47,781 bases of DNA from UMGS1071 sp045638545 (GCA_045638545.1 JAZUBL010000049.1:1-47781), one strand, 5' to 3'; positions 24,377-32,496 are shown, counted from the first letter of the stretch. Numbers and translations are program-made. Notes: a model not told the origin generated them from the sequence alone.

Positions 24377-26935
24377 ATGAACTACAAGCAACCTGTTGCA
24401 GAAATTCAGGCTCAGATCAAAGCGACTCTTGAGAACGCTTTCGGCATCGACCTGGACAACGCAACAAACCAGGAAATTTACAAAGCTGTTGTAACAATCG
24501 TTCGCAACATGATGGCAAAGGGCCGCGCTGAAAACAAGAAGCTGGCAGAAGAGACACACTCCAAGCAGGTTTACTACCTGTGCATGGAGTTCCTCATGGG
24601 CCGCTCCCTGCGCAACAACCTGTTCAACCTCGGCATTGAGCACGACTTCCGTGAAGCACTGAAGGGTCTGGACATCAACATCGATGACATCTACGAAGAA
24701 GAGCCAGACGCAGGCCTCGGCAACGGCGGCCTTGGCAGACTGGCAGCTTGCTTCCTGGATGGTCTTGCAACAAACGACTTCCAGGCAACAGGCTACTCCC
24801 TGCTGTACGAATACGGTATCTTCCGCCAGAAGCTGGTAGACGGCTGGCAGACAGAGCTTCCTGACTTCTGGCTGCCAGGCGGCCGCATCTGGCTGCAGCC
24901 TGCAACAGACAAGCAGATCGAAGTTCACTTCGGCGGCGAGATCGAAGATCGTTGGGAGAACGGTTACCACATCGTAAACCACAAGAACTACAAGCGCATC
25001 ACAGCTGTTCCATATGACATGCACGTTGCAGGCATGGATGGCAAGACCATCTCCCTGCTCCGTCTGTGGGAATCCAAGTCCCCAGAGTTCGACATGAAGG
25101 CTTTCAACAGCGGTGACTACCTCCACGCTCTGGAGCAGAACGCTATGGCTGAGACAATCACAAAGGTTCTCTACCCAGAAGACAACCACATGGAAGGTAA
25201 GAACCTGCGCCTGATGCAGCAGTACTTCCTGGTATCCTCCACAATTCAGGATATCATCCGTCGTCACCTGCGCACATACAGCTCCCTGGATAACCTGCCA
25301 GAAGTTGTTGCAATCCACCTGAACGATACACACCCAGTTCTGGCAATTCCAGAGCTGATGCGTATTATGCTGGACGAGTGCGGCTACGGCTGGGATGCAG
25401 CTTGGGATATCGTTACAAGAACAATCGCTTACACAAACCACACTGTTATGGCGGAAGCTCTCGAGTGCTGGGGCGTTGATCTGTTCAGAATGCTCCTCCC
25501 AAGAGTTTACCAGATCGTTGAGGAGATCAACCGCCGCTTCTGCCAGGATATGCACGATATCGGCGTAGATGGCTACAAGGTAGGCCGCATGGCTCCACTG
25601 AACAACGGTTACGTTAAGATGGCTAACCTGGCTGTTGTAGCATCCCACAAGGTAAACGGCGTAGCAGCTCTGCACAGCCAGATCCTGAAGGATGACGTAT
25701 TCCACGACTTCTACACAGAGATGCCAGATAAGTTCACAAACGTAACAAACGGTATTGCACACCGCCGCTGGCTGAACCAGTCCAACCCAGGCCTGGCTAA
25801 CCTGCTCAACGAGACAATCGGCGAAGGCTACATCCGCAATGCAGCAGAGCTCGAAAAGCTGATGGCATTCAAGGATGACGCAGCATTCCTGCAGAAGCTC
25901 GGTCAGGTTAAGAAGGAGAACAAGGTTCGCTTTGCTGAGTATGTGAAGAAGCACAACGGCATCGTAATCGATCCAGACTCCATCTTCGACGTACAGATCA
26001 AGAGAATGCACGAGTACAAGAGACAGCACCTGAACGCTATGAACGTGCTGGCTACTTACCAGTGGCTCAAGGCGAACCCAGGCAAGACAATCACACCAAG
26101 AACTTACATCTTCGGTGCAAAGGCAGCTCCAGGCTACTACTTTGCAAAGCAGATGATGCAGTTCATCTGCAAGCTGGGTGACGTGATCAACAACGATCCA
26201 GCTGTGAACAAGATGATGAAGGTTGTATTCATCGAGGACTACCGTGTAACTGTTGCTGAAAAGCTGATCCCAGCAGGCGATATCTCCGAGCAGATCTCCC
26301 AGGCAGGTAAGGAAGCTTCCGGTACATCCAACATGAAGTTCATGATCAACGGTGCTGTTACACTGGGTACACTGGACGGCGCTAACGTTGAGATCTACGA
26401 GTCCGTAGGCGATGACAACATCATCCTCTTCGGTCTCACAACACCAGAAGTTAACGCTCTGGCTCCACACTATAACCCACAGGATTACATCAACAACAAC
26501 GCTGTAATCAAGAACGCTCTGGAAGCTATGGAGAGAGGTATTGGCGGTGTAACATTCGAGAACATCGCAAACAACCTGAGAACAAAGGACCAGTACATGG
26601 TTCTGGCAGACTTCGATTCTTACATGAACGCAAGAATCAAGGCAGAGCAGCTCTACAACGATGCATCTAAGTGGAACAGCATGTGTGCAGTAAACATTGC
26701 ACAGGCTGGCCGTTTCGCATCCGACAGATCTATCCGCGAGTACGCAGAGAACATCTGGGGTGCAAAGCCACTGCCACATCCAGTAGTTGAGGCTCCAGCA
26801 GCTGTTGCAGCTCCTGCAGCACCAGTTGTTGAAGAAGTAAAGCCAGCAGCTCCAGCTGTAAAGAAGACTGCTACAACAAAGAGAGCAGCTACAAAGGCAG
26901 CAGCAGCTACAAAGAAGACAACAACAAAGAGATAA
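24377..26935 (+). CDS. glgP: Glycogen/starch phosphorylase with Lys/Ala-rich C-terminal tail
   Basis: An 852-residue GT35 phosphorylase. It releases glucose-1-phosphate from alpha-1,4-glucans with PLP. Visible motifs: EEPDAGLGNGGLGRLAACF, HLNDTHP, IFDVQIKRMHEYKRQ, IFGAKAAPGYY and the PLP site EASGTSNMKFMINGA (lysine near residue 653). The catalytic part ends near residue 800, the usual family length. Residues 801-852 are an extra tail: an Ala/Pro/Val/Glu linker, then KKTATTKRAATKAAA-type repeats rich in Lys, Thr and Ala, like histone H1 tails. Codon use is strongly biased (ACA for Thr, CCA for Pro), suggesting high expression. GGAGG lies 10 nt before the ATG. Single-gene unit. Confidence 0.95.
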   Translation: MNYKQPVAEIQAQIKATLENAFGIDLDNATNQEIYKAVVTIVRNMMAKGRAENKKLAEETHSKQVYYLCMEFLMGRSLRNNLFNLGIEHDFREALKGLDINIDDIYEEEPDAGLGNGGLGRLAACFLDGLATNDFQATGYSLLYEYGIFRQKLVDGWQTELPDFWLPGGRIWLQPATDKQIEVHFGGEIEDRWENGYHIVNHKNYKRITAVPYDMHVAGMDGKTISLLRLWESKSPEFDMKAFNSGDYLHALEQNAMAETITKVLYPEDNHMEGKNLRLMQQYFLVSSTIQDIIRRHLRTYSSLDNLPEVVAIHLNDTHPVLAIPELMRIMLDECGYGWDAAWDIVTRTIAYTNHTVMAEALECWGVDLFRMLLPRVYQIVEEINRRFCQDMHDIGVDGYKVGRMAPLNNGYVKMANLAVVASHKVNGVAALHSQILKDDVFHDFYTEMPDKFTNVTNGIAHRRWLNQSNPGLANLLNETIGEGYIRNAAELEKLMAFKDDAAFLQKLGQVKKENKVRFAEYVKKHNGIVIDPDSIFDVQIKRMHEYKRQHLNAMNVLATYQWLKANPGKTITPRTYIFGAKAAPGYYFAKQMMQFICKLGDVINNDPAVNKMMKVVFIEDYRVTVAEKLIPAGDISEQISQAGKEASGTSNMKFMINGAVTLGTLDGANVEIYESVGDDNIILFGLTTPEVNALAPHYNPQDYINNNAVIKNALEAMERGIGGVTFENIANNLRTKDQYMVLADFDSYMNARIKAEQLYNDASKWNSMCAVNIAQAGRFASDRSIREYAENIWGAKPLPHPVVEAPAAVAAPAAPVVEEVKPAAPAVKKTATTKRAATKAAAATKKTTTKR

Positions 26936-26960
26936 TGCCTTCTCCCCGGAGAAAGTGATA

Positions 26961-26996
26961 TAAAAAAAGACCGTCCCTTCGTGGGGCGGTCTTTTG
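26961..26996. terminator. Terminator of glgP
   Basis: Stem AGACCGTCCC/GGGGCGGTCT (26968-26992) with flanking A- and T-runs. Confidence 0.85.
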
Positions 26997-27021
26997 TTTT
27001 TTATTTTGCCGTAAATAAAAA

Positions 27022-27161
27022 AAGAGACGATAACAGGGGTTGTTATCGTCTTTAGGGGGTTATTTGTAGGGTATTGATGGGTTCGCGGTGATTGGGGGGC
27101 ACCGCTGTTTCAGGATCTGTCATCTTCTTCTGACATTGTCCCTTTCACTGACTATAGTATA
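27022..27161 (-). ncRNA. C-rich structured small RNA, copy 1 (with promoter)
   Basis: Minus strand: -10 TATACT (27156-27161), predicted 5' end near 27149. Hairpin TGTCA/TGACA (loop GAAGAAGA) is followed by hairpin GCGGTG/CACCGC with a CCCCCC-containing loop. A single-stranded C-rich stretch with GAACCCA and AACCCCCTAA comes next, then terminator GACGATAACA/TGTTATCGTC plus T-run (27026-27050). Length is about 128 nt. The copy at 31615-31757 shares an identical 26-nt promoter/5' block, the same order of stems and the C-rich segments, with compensatory base changes in the stems. No ribosome binding site or open frame. Probable trans-acting RNA whose C-runs could pair with Shine-Dalgarno sequences. 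Family not recognised. Confidence 0.7.
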
Positions 27162-27283
27162 CCAAATGGTAATGCAGAATATACAAACAAATTGTGGTCC
27201 TTTTGTAAATAAATTATGACAAGACAGAAGTTTTTGCAGAGCGGGGCTTCTTTTTCCTCGAAGCGGATGGCTGATAGAAGTCT

Positions 27284-27317
27284 GCGCATAAAAAAATCCC
27301 CTTCCGGGCGGAAGAGG
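27284..27317 (-). terminator. Terminator of the XRE regulator
   Basis: Minus-strand hairpin ATCCTCTTCC/GGAAGGGGAT followed by a run of T. Confidence 0.78.
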
Positions 27318-27323
27318 ATCTGA

Positions 27324-27536
27324 TTAACCGGCTTTGTGCGGATATGGTTTTTTCACACTGGTTCTGCCGAGCAGATAATCGGTGGAAACATTAAAAAACT
27401 CGGAAAGGAATTCCAAATGATGCAGGGGAAGCTCATACTTTTCACATTCGTAGTCAGAGTAATACTGCCTGGATGTTTTTAAAAGTGCAGCCACATCTCC
27501 CTGTGTCATCTGCCTTGCTTTGCGCAGGTCTCGCAT
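27324..27536 (-). CDS. Small XRE-family transcriptional regulator
   Basis: A 70-residue protein that is essentially one Cro/cI-type helix-turn-helix domain: LRKARQMTQGDVAALLKTSRQYYSDYE contains the turn and recognition helix, and LEFLSEFFNVSTDYLLGRT is the usual closing segment. There is no effector domain. The start is taken at ATG 27536, preceded by AAAGG; a TTG six codons earlier is possible. It is divergent from the KtrB/TrkH gene, with 230 bp between, so it might control itself or that gene. Targets unknown. Confidence 0.85.
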   Translation of the reverse strand: MRDLRKARQMTQGDVAALLKTSRQYYSDYECEKYELPLHHLEFLSEFFNVSTDYLLGRTSVKKPYPHKAG

Positions 27537-27699
27537 AATGTCGCCTTTCTGCAAAACTTACACACCATCCTTTTTAAAAGTCAGTTTTAAAATTATAGTT
27601 CATTTAACGAATAAAGTCAACCATTGGGGGCGGAATTCTGTCAATTCCGGGTGTTCCGTCCCCAAACAGGCCATTTTCAGGTTGTTTTTGTAAAATCTC

Positions 27700-27728
27700 T
27701 TGATTTATACCGGGGATAAGCGTATGAT
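27700..27728 (+). promoter_or_regulatory. SigA promoter of the potassium transporter gene
   Basis: TTGATT (27700-27705), 17-bp spacer, TATGAT (27723-27728). Confidence 0.65.
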
Positions 27729-27766
27729 AATCATGTTAAAATTGCATCAATTAAGGAGCGTTACCC

Positions 27767-29149
27767 ATGGAAAATTTATTCGGGGGGCGAGCGAAAAAAA
27801 GCAAAAAACAGCTTACTCCCGTTCGATTGATCGTGCTCAGTTTTCTGGGCATGATCCTGATCGGTACCGTTCTTCTGATCATGCCAATATCTTCCCGCAA
27901 TGGTACGTTTACGCCTGTGATAGACGCCGTGTTTACAGCTACCAGCGCCACCTGCATCACCGGTCTTTCCGTGTTTGATACCTGGGTGCAATGGTCGTTT
28001 TTCGGGCAGATGGTTATTCTTGTGCTGATCCAGGTAGGCGGCCTGGGGTTGGTAACATTTACCACCGGCGCCACCCTGCTGTTCCGGCAGAGGCTGGGTC
28101 TGAAAGACCTGGCACTGGCACGAGAGAGCTCCGGTGTAGACACACTGGACATGAAGCATCTGCTGCGCACAGTTTTCATTTTTACCTTCTCCATGGAGTT
28201 TATCGGCGCTATTGTTCTGGCCATCCGGTTCATTCCGGAGGCCGGAATACTGGGGTTGTGGATCGCCATCTTTACGGCGATCTCTGCCTTCTGTAATGCC
28301 GGCTTCGATATTTTCTCTTCACTGGGGGACGGTGTGAATACAAGCACCTTTGCGGCAGACCCTATGGTTGCCATTACTATTTCCGGCCTGATTATTGTAG
28401 GCGGCCTGGGATTTGTTGTTGTCAGTGACATTTTCCTGCGTAAGATGTGGCCAACAATCAAGAAAGAACACCGCAGACGACTTTCTCTCCATTCGAAGAT
28501 CGTTCTGATTGCAACACCGGTTCTGTTAGTTTCCGGTTTGATTATTGTGATGGTGGTAGAATACAATCATGCGCTGCAGGGATATAACTTTGGCGAGAAG
28601 ATTCTGGTCAGCTTTTTCCAGTCGGCCAGCACCCGTACTTCCGGCTTCTCTGCCATTAACTACGGCGATATGCACCTGATTACCAAAATTTTCAGCGTGG
28701 TGTATATGTTTGTCGGCGGCGCACCGTCCTCTATGGCGGGCGGCATCAAGCTGACTTCTGTACTGATTCTGATCATGACGGTGGTATGCGTTATGCGTGC
28801 TCACTCCGAGACGTCGATCCTGAAGCATCGCGTTGATAAATTGCTTGTTTATCAGGCGCTGTCTATCTTTATCTGCAGTACGTTTATCGCCATTACAACG
28901 GCGATCATTCTCATCTGCACCGTAGATGGCATCAGCGGTATTGACGCCCTGTACGGCTCTATATCGGCTACCAGCACCTCCGGCTTCAGTACCCCTTATA
29001 TGTCGCCGGAACTCCATATTGTGGCCAAGATCACCCTGATGGTGACGATGTTCATCGGACGTGTCGGCGCGATCTCTCTGGGACTTATGTTCGCAGACCG
29101 CAAAGTACGCCACAGTGTCCTGCCGGACGGTAAGATCATTGTATTATAA
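27767..29149 (+). CDS. KtrB/TrkH-family potassium uptake channel subunit
   Basis: A 460-residue membrane protein with four M1-P-M2 repeats. The pore-loop filter segments are TSATCITGLS, AFCNAGFD, STRTSGFSA and TSTSGFSTP, each with the conserved filter glycine. It imports K+, usually gated by a cytoplasmic KtrA/TrkA ring that binds nucleotides. No ktrA/trkA gene lies next to it, so the partner must be elsewhere or it works alone. Size is closer to KtrB than to TrkH. AAGGAGCG precedes the ATG. Confidence 0.9.
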   Translation: MENLFGGRAKKSKKQLTPVRLIVLSFLGMILIGTVLLIMPISSRNGTFTPVIDAVFTATSATCITGLSVFDTWVQWSFFGQMVILVLIQVGGLGLVTFTTGATLLFRQRLGLKDLALARESSGVDTLDMKHLLRTVFIFTFSMEFIGAIVLAIRFIPEAGILGLWIAIFTAISAFCNAGFDIFSSLGDGVNTSTFAADPMVAITISGLIIVGGLGFVVVSDIFLRKMWPTIKKEHRRRLSLHSKIVLIATPVLLVSGLIIVMVVEYNHALQGYNFGEKILVSFFQSASTRTSGFSAINYGDMHLITKIFSVVYMFVGGAPSSMAGGIKLTSVLILIMTVVCVMRAHSETSILKHRVDKLLVYQALSIFICSTFIAITTAIILICTVDGISGIDALYGSISATSTSGFSTPYMSPELHIVAKITLMVTMFIGRVGAISLGLMFADRKVRHSVLPDGKIIVL

Positions 29150-29153
29150 AAAG

Positions 29154-29187
29154 AAAAGCCTCTCCTGCAAAAGGAGAGGCTTTTTTC
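29154..29187 (+). terminator. Terminator of the potassium transporter gene
   Basis: Stem AAGCCTCTCCT/AGGAGAGGCTT with T-run. Confidence 0.85.
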
Positions 29188-29206
29188 ATGTGTCTGCTGC
29201 CGGAAA

Positions 29207-29238
29207 ATAAAAAAAACACCCGCACATCGTGCGGGTGT
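29207..29238 (-). terminator. Terminator of tRNA-Arg
   Basis: Minus-strand stem ACACCCGCAC/GTGCGGGTGT followed by eight or more T, six bases after the CCA end of the tRNA. Confidence 0.85.
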
Positions 29239-29243
29239 CTCTT

Positions 29244-29320
29244 TGGCGCGCTGCAAGGGACTCGAACCCCTGACCTACTGGTTCGTAGCCAGTTACTCTA
29301 TCCAGCTGAGCTAGCAGCGC
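29244..29320 (-). tRNA. tRNA-Arg (anticodon ACG)
   Basis: A complete 77-nt cloverleaf with encoded CCA. The acceptor is GCGCTGC/GCAGCGC with discriminator G. It has a D arm (AGCTCAGCTGGATAGAG), anticodon stem ACTGG/CCAGT around loop CTACGAA, and T arm AGGGG-TTCGAGT-CCCTT. ACG is read as ICG after deamination and decodes CGU/CGC/CGA. It is a single tRNA unit with its own promoter and terminator. Confidence 0.96.
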
Positions 29321-29353
29321 TTACTGGCTTGGTTCGTAGCAGTCAGCTTCTAT

Positions 29354-29382
29354 ATAATATCATAGGGTCCAGGGAAAAGCAA
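29354..29382 (-). promoter_or_regulatory. Promoter of tRNA-Arg
   Basis: Minus-strand TTGCTT (29377-29382), 17-bp spacer, TGATATTAT extended -10 with hexamer at 29354-29359. Confidence 0.65.
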
Positions 29383-29461
29383 GTGTTTTTTGAAAGTTTT
29401 TTAACTTTGACGAATTAACCAGAAAATATACTGACTTATCAGTGAAACAGGTATTTTTTCA

Positions 29462-29495
29462 TAAAGAAAACAGCATCCCGCCGGGAGATGCCGTT
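29462..29495 (-). terminator. Terminator of the GH13 gene
   Basis: Minus-strand stem AACGGCATC/GATGCTGTT (one mismatch) and T-run. Confidence 0.78.
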
Positions 29496-29506
29496 TTGAT
29501 CAGGTT

Positions 29507-31387
29507 CTATGAATGTTTTTTGCAGAACACAGCGCAGCTGTATGGTTCCAGATAAACGTTTCTGTTGTCGTCTTTCCCGAGGAGTGCTTCTGCACCGGCA
29601 AAGTCATCCCACAGCCAGAAGTGCTTCTGTTCCTGGGACGAATTGAGGATGACGAGAATGTCTTCTTCCGGACATCTGCGGATGTAGGACATCAGACCAT
29701 AGGAAGCGGCAATCGGAATAAATTCGCCTTCTTTAAAAGCAGGGTGTGCAGCACGGATCTCGCCAAGGCGCTCGTACCATGCAATCAGTTCTTTGTTTTC
29801 GCAGCCCCATGGGTAGCCTGTTCTGTTAAATGGATCCTTGTAGCCTTCTACGCCGGCTTCGTCGCCATAATAAACGCAAGGTACGCCCGGCAGTGTATAC
29901 TGCATGAGAGATGCAAGACGCATCTTCTTCAGGCCAAGCTTCCACTCGTCTTTTGTCATTTTAGCAAACCATTGCCATTCGCGGCCGCGGCCGTTCATTG
30001 GCTCACCTGCAAGAGCGGTGATGGCGCGTTCGGTGTCGTGGGTGCCAATGTGGTTCATCAGCAAACGCACAACCTGTGGTGGGTAGTTTTCCAGCACAGA
30101 GAGAATGATCTCCATCATGTCTTCGGTGGAAGCGCCATTGAGGAAGCCAAGGATGGCGTCACGGAATGGATAGTTCATAACGCTGTCCAGCTGGCCGCCA
30201 AGCAGGTATCTGCGGCGGATGCTGTAAGCTGTTTTGTTGGAAGCATCTTCCCACACTTCGCCCAGCACGATCGCTTCGTCGCTGTAGCGCTTTGCGCTGG
30301 CGGAAAGGCTGTCGATGAATTCGTCCGGCAGTTCGTCTGCTACGTCCAGCCTCCAGCCGCCTGCGCCGGCTGCCAGCCACTTCTGCACAATGCCGCCGTC
30401 GCCGTTGATGTACTTGTCATAGGCCGGGTTTGTTTCTGTTACGTTTGGCAGGGTATCAAAGCCCCACCAGCTCTCGTAGTACTTTGGCCACTGGCTGAAG
30501 TTATACCACTCATAGTATGGGGAGTTTTTGCTCTGGAAGGCGCCCTCGGAGTCGTAGCGGCCTTTCTTATTAAAGTAAATACTGTCGCTGCCTGTGTGGC
30601 TGAAAACGCCGTCCAGCATGATACGCATGCCCAGCTTCTTTGCCTTTGCGCAGAGAGATTTAAAATCTTTCTCATTGCCAAGGCCCGGGTCGATCTTGCT
30701 GTAATCAGCAGTGTTGTAGCGATGGTTGGAGTGTGCTTCAAAAATCGGGTTCAGGTAAATGCAGGTAACGCCAAGGCTCTGCAGGTATGGCAGTTTTTTC
30801 TCAATGCCCTTCAGGTCGCCGCCAAAGTAATCGGAGTTGGTTACTTCACCGTTTTTATCAGGGCGCCAGTCAGGCTGATCGCCCCAGTCTTCGTGGTAGT
30901 GGCGGTCTGCCGGAATATTCTCCTTTGGTGTTTTGGAGTTATAGAAGCGATCCGGGAAAATCTGGTACATAATGCCGCCGGCCAGCCAGTCCGGTGTGGT
31001 AAAGCCTTCTTTATAAACGGTCATCTGCCAGCTTTTTGCAAAATCACCGGCGTTGTCAATGCCGCCTTCGCCGCCTTTCAGCTGGCAGATGCGGGTGATG
31101 CCGCGGTGGGTCTGGATCTCGAAATTATAAAAATACAGGCCGAACTTTTCCGGTGTAAAATGACATTCCCACCACTCGTTGCGGTCGTCTGCCATGCCGC
31201 ACCAGAACATATTCAGCACCTGGGTTTTCTTTGTTGTATCATTTTCAACACAGAGATGGGCAGAGGTGCAGCCGAGCTCGCGCGGAACACGGATTTTAAA
31301 GTGTACGCGTGTGCCTTCTTCTACTGCGCCAACAGGATCTCTGTACATTGGGTTTCTTGAATCAAACATAACTTGAGTTTCTAACAT
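29507..31387 (-). CDS. GH13 alpha-glucan hydrolase (neopullulanase/cyclomaltodextrinase type)
   Basis: A 626-residue cytoplasmic enzyme (no signal peptide). It has an N-terminal beta domain of about 125 residues (CBM34-like), a TIM barrel starting near DWLAGGIMYQIFPDRF, and a short C-terminal beta domain. Conserved regions: region I LDGVFSHTG, region II GGWRLDVADE (nucleophile Asp), region III LGEVWED (acid/base Glu), region IV NHIGTHDTER. Likely acts on maltodextrins or cyclodextrins inside the cell, complementing GlgP. The start has AAAGGTG upstream. An inverted repeat AAGAGCATTGCTCTT (31409-31423) followed by T residues lies in the leader and could attenuate transcription. Confidence 0.9.
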   Translation of the reverse strand: MLETQVMFDSRNPMYRDPVGAVEEGTRVHFKIRVPRELGCTSAHLCVENDTTKKTQVLNMFWCGMADDRNEWWECHFTPEKFGLYFYNFEIQTHRGITRICQLKGGEGGIDNAGDFAKSWQMTVYKEGFTTPDWLAGGIMYQIFPDRFYNSKTPKENIPADRHYHEDWGDQPDWRPDKNGEVTNSDYFGGDLKGIEKKLPYLQSLGVTCIYLNPIFEAHSNHRYNTADYSKIDPGLGNEKDFKSLCAKAKKLGMRIMLDGVFSHTGSDSIYFNKKGRYDSEGAFQSKNSPYYEWYNFSQWPKYYESWWGFDTLPNVTETNPAYDKYINGDGGIVQKWLAAGAGGWRLDVADELPDEFIDSLSASAKRYSDEAIVLGEVWEDASNKTAYSIRRRYLLGGQLDSVMNYPFRDAILGFLNGASTEDMMEIILSVLENYPPQVVRLLMNHIGTHDTERAITALAGEPMNGRGREWQWFAKMTKDEWKLGLKKMRLASLMQYTLPGVPCVYYGDEAGVEGYKDPFNRTGYPWGCENKELIAWYERLGEIRAAHPAFKEGEFIPIAASYGLMSYIRRCPEEDILVILNSSQEQKHFWLWDDFAGAEALLGKDDNRNVYLEPYSCAVFCKKHS

Positions 31388-31438
31388 GGGACTTCACCTT
31401 TCTCAAAAAAGAGCATTGCTCTTATATAGGTTTTAATG

Positions 31439-31447
31439 ATTATACCA
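31439..31447 (-). promoter_or_regulatory. Extended -10 promoter of the GH13 gene
   Basis: Minus-strand TGGTATAAT, perfect -10 with TG extension; -35 weak (TGCACA at about 17 bp). Confidence 0.62.
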
Positions 31448-31614
31448 TATTATGTGTAAAATGTGCAGTGGTTTTTGTTAATTTTTTCCACAAAAGTTTA
31501 CAGCAGATTATTTTGTGGTAAAAATAACACCCCATACAAGATTCTGTATGGAGCGTTTAAAGTTTGTTTACAAATTAACAATAATTTGTTTGAATATAGA
31601 GGCAAACAGTTTGC

Positions 31615-31757
31615 TATACTATAGTCAGTGAAAGGGACAACGCCAAGGGCAGTGGCGGAGTCTCGGTCACAGCGGCGGCCCCCATCCGCCGCAGAACCCA
31701 ATACCATAATAATCCCCTAATCAGACGATGGCGAATAATTGCTATCGTCCTTTTTTT
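31615..31757 (+). ncRNA. C-rich structured small RNA, copy 2 (with promoter)
   Basis: Plus strand: -10 TATACT (31615-31620), predicted 5' end near 31627. Stems in order: CGCCA/TGGCG, GCGGCGG/CCGCCGC (loop CCCCCAT), then single-stranded GAACCCA and ATCCCCTAA, then terminator GACGATGGC/GCTATCGTC with T-run near 31757. Compared with copy 1, T-A pairs become C-G pairs on both sides of stems 1 and 2, which is strong evidence for RNA structure. Upstream of both -10s a TTTGTTTG-N-ATAT string is kept at the same distance. No coding potential. Confidence 0.72.
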
Positions 31758-31930
31758 ATTTACAGGGGTTGAGTGGAGCAGTTAAAAACTGCTCCGGTTA
31801 TTTTAATCAGACGATAGCGAATAGTAATTATCCTTTTTTTATTTGCGGGGTGTGTGGAGCAGATAAGAACTGCTCCCGGGTATTTGAATCAGACGATAGC
31901 GAATAGTAATTGTCCTTTTTATTTACGGAA
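31719..31930 (+). repeat. Tandem array derived from the sRNA 3' region
   Basis: Two and a half direct repeats of about 82-86 bp: 31719-31804, 31805-31886 and a partial unit 31887-31930. Each starts AATCAGACGAT and carries a degenerate copy of the sRNA terminator and T-run. The two full units end with a hairpin GGAGCAG...CTGCTCC. The partial unit ends TTTATTTACGG, the same string that follows copy 1, so the array looks like an internal expansion at the 3' end of copy 2. Confidence 0.75.
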
Positions 31931-31978
31931 AGTGATCTCTGTGTACAAGTGAGGTGTACATGAGCAGCTCTGAGCAAT

Positions 31979-32006
31979 AAAAAAGCCTCCCAAAATCCGG
32001 GAGGCT
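31979..32006 (-). terminator. Terminator-like hairpin 1, leftward
   Basis: Minus-strand stem AGCCTCCC/GGGAGGCT with T-run, just beyond the terminator of the large RNA. Confidence 0.7.
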
Positions 32007-32013
32007 GTAAAAA

Positions 32014-32490
32014 GGCAAAAAAAATAGCCCTGCCATGCGGCGGGCTATCTTTGCTTTCCATAAGAAGCAAGTTCCTACGGAAAGTCACAAATGCTATTTT
32101 CCAGAGACCGTCAAGAGAGAGAGAAGAGACGGTACCGGGAAAAGGTCCAGCGGACGATTGCAGTCATCCAGCTGCGTTTCGGAATCGTAGTTAATCAGTC
32201 TGTCATAATTCCGCGAGGTTTTGAAATGAAATACCCATCCTGTAACTCTACCAAGTGGGAATTCCTCAAGAAAGTCCGTTTTTCAACGGGTGTTTGGGAC
32301 ATGAACCAAAAGCTTTTGGTTCTGGTTCCTGTCTCCGCTCAACCTAATCTGAATCTCTTAATAATTCTGTAAAGATTAGATTCAGCGGAAAAGGAACTTT
32401 GAAATGAAAGTTTGTGTCTTTAAACTTGCAAAATTAAGTTTAAAAAATTCGCATTTGAGAGACTGTTTTGTGGGGTTTCTCGCTTGCGTT
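32014..32490 (-). ncRNA. Candidate large structured noncoding RNA (about 470 nt)
   Basis: The transcript is bounded by a perfect consensus promoter (32497-32525) and a strong leftward terminator (ATAGCCC.../GGGCTAT, 32024-32048, with nine T). No open frame with a ribosome binding site lies inside. Predicted stems: a long interrupted helix GTTCC-CCGCT-AATCT pairing with AGATT-AGCGG-GGAAC (32321-32398), palindrome AACCAAAAGCTTTTGGTT, CCGTT-GAAA-AACGG with a GNRA loop, CAGC/GCTG with GAC/GTC, and ACCGTC/GACGGT. The 12-mer TTTCATTTCAAA occurs twice. RNase P, tmRNA and SRP hallmarks were looked for and not found. Confidence 0.5.
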
Positions 32491-32496
32491 GAACTT

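Noticed and set aside
24296..26779. Long leftward open frame of 827 codons opposite glgP
   Set aside because: Produced by the strong codon bias of glgP; composition is abnormal and no initiation signal is present.
31719..31930. CRISPR array
   Set aside because: The units are direct repeats of about 85 bp without unique spacers, derived from an adjacent RNA terminator; no cas genes.
31828..32088. Leftward open frame of 86 codons
   Set aside because: Spans two leftward terminators and the tandem repeat array; no ribosome binding site.
32091..32372. Rightward open frame of 93 codons with a short Cys pair
   Set aside because: No ribosome binding site or promoter on that strand; it overlaps the candidate leftward RNA, whose signals are much stronger.
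32014..32490. RNase P RNA, tmRNA or SRP RNA
   Set aside because: The GAGGAAAGTCC core of RNase P, the tmRNA ends and tag frame, and the SRP GNRA/GGAA core in its usual context were not found.
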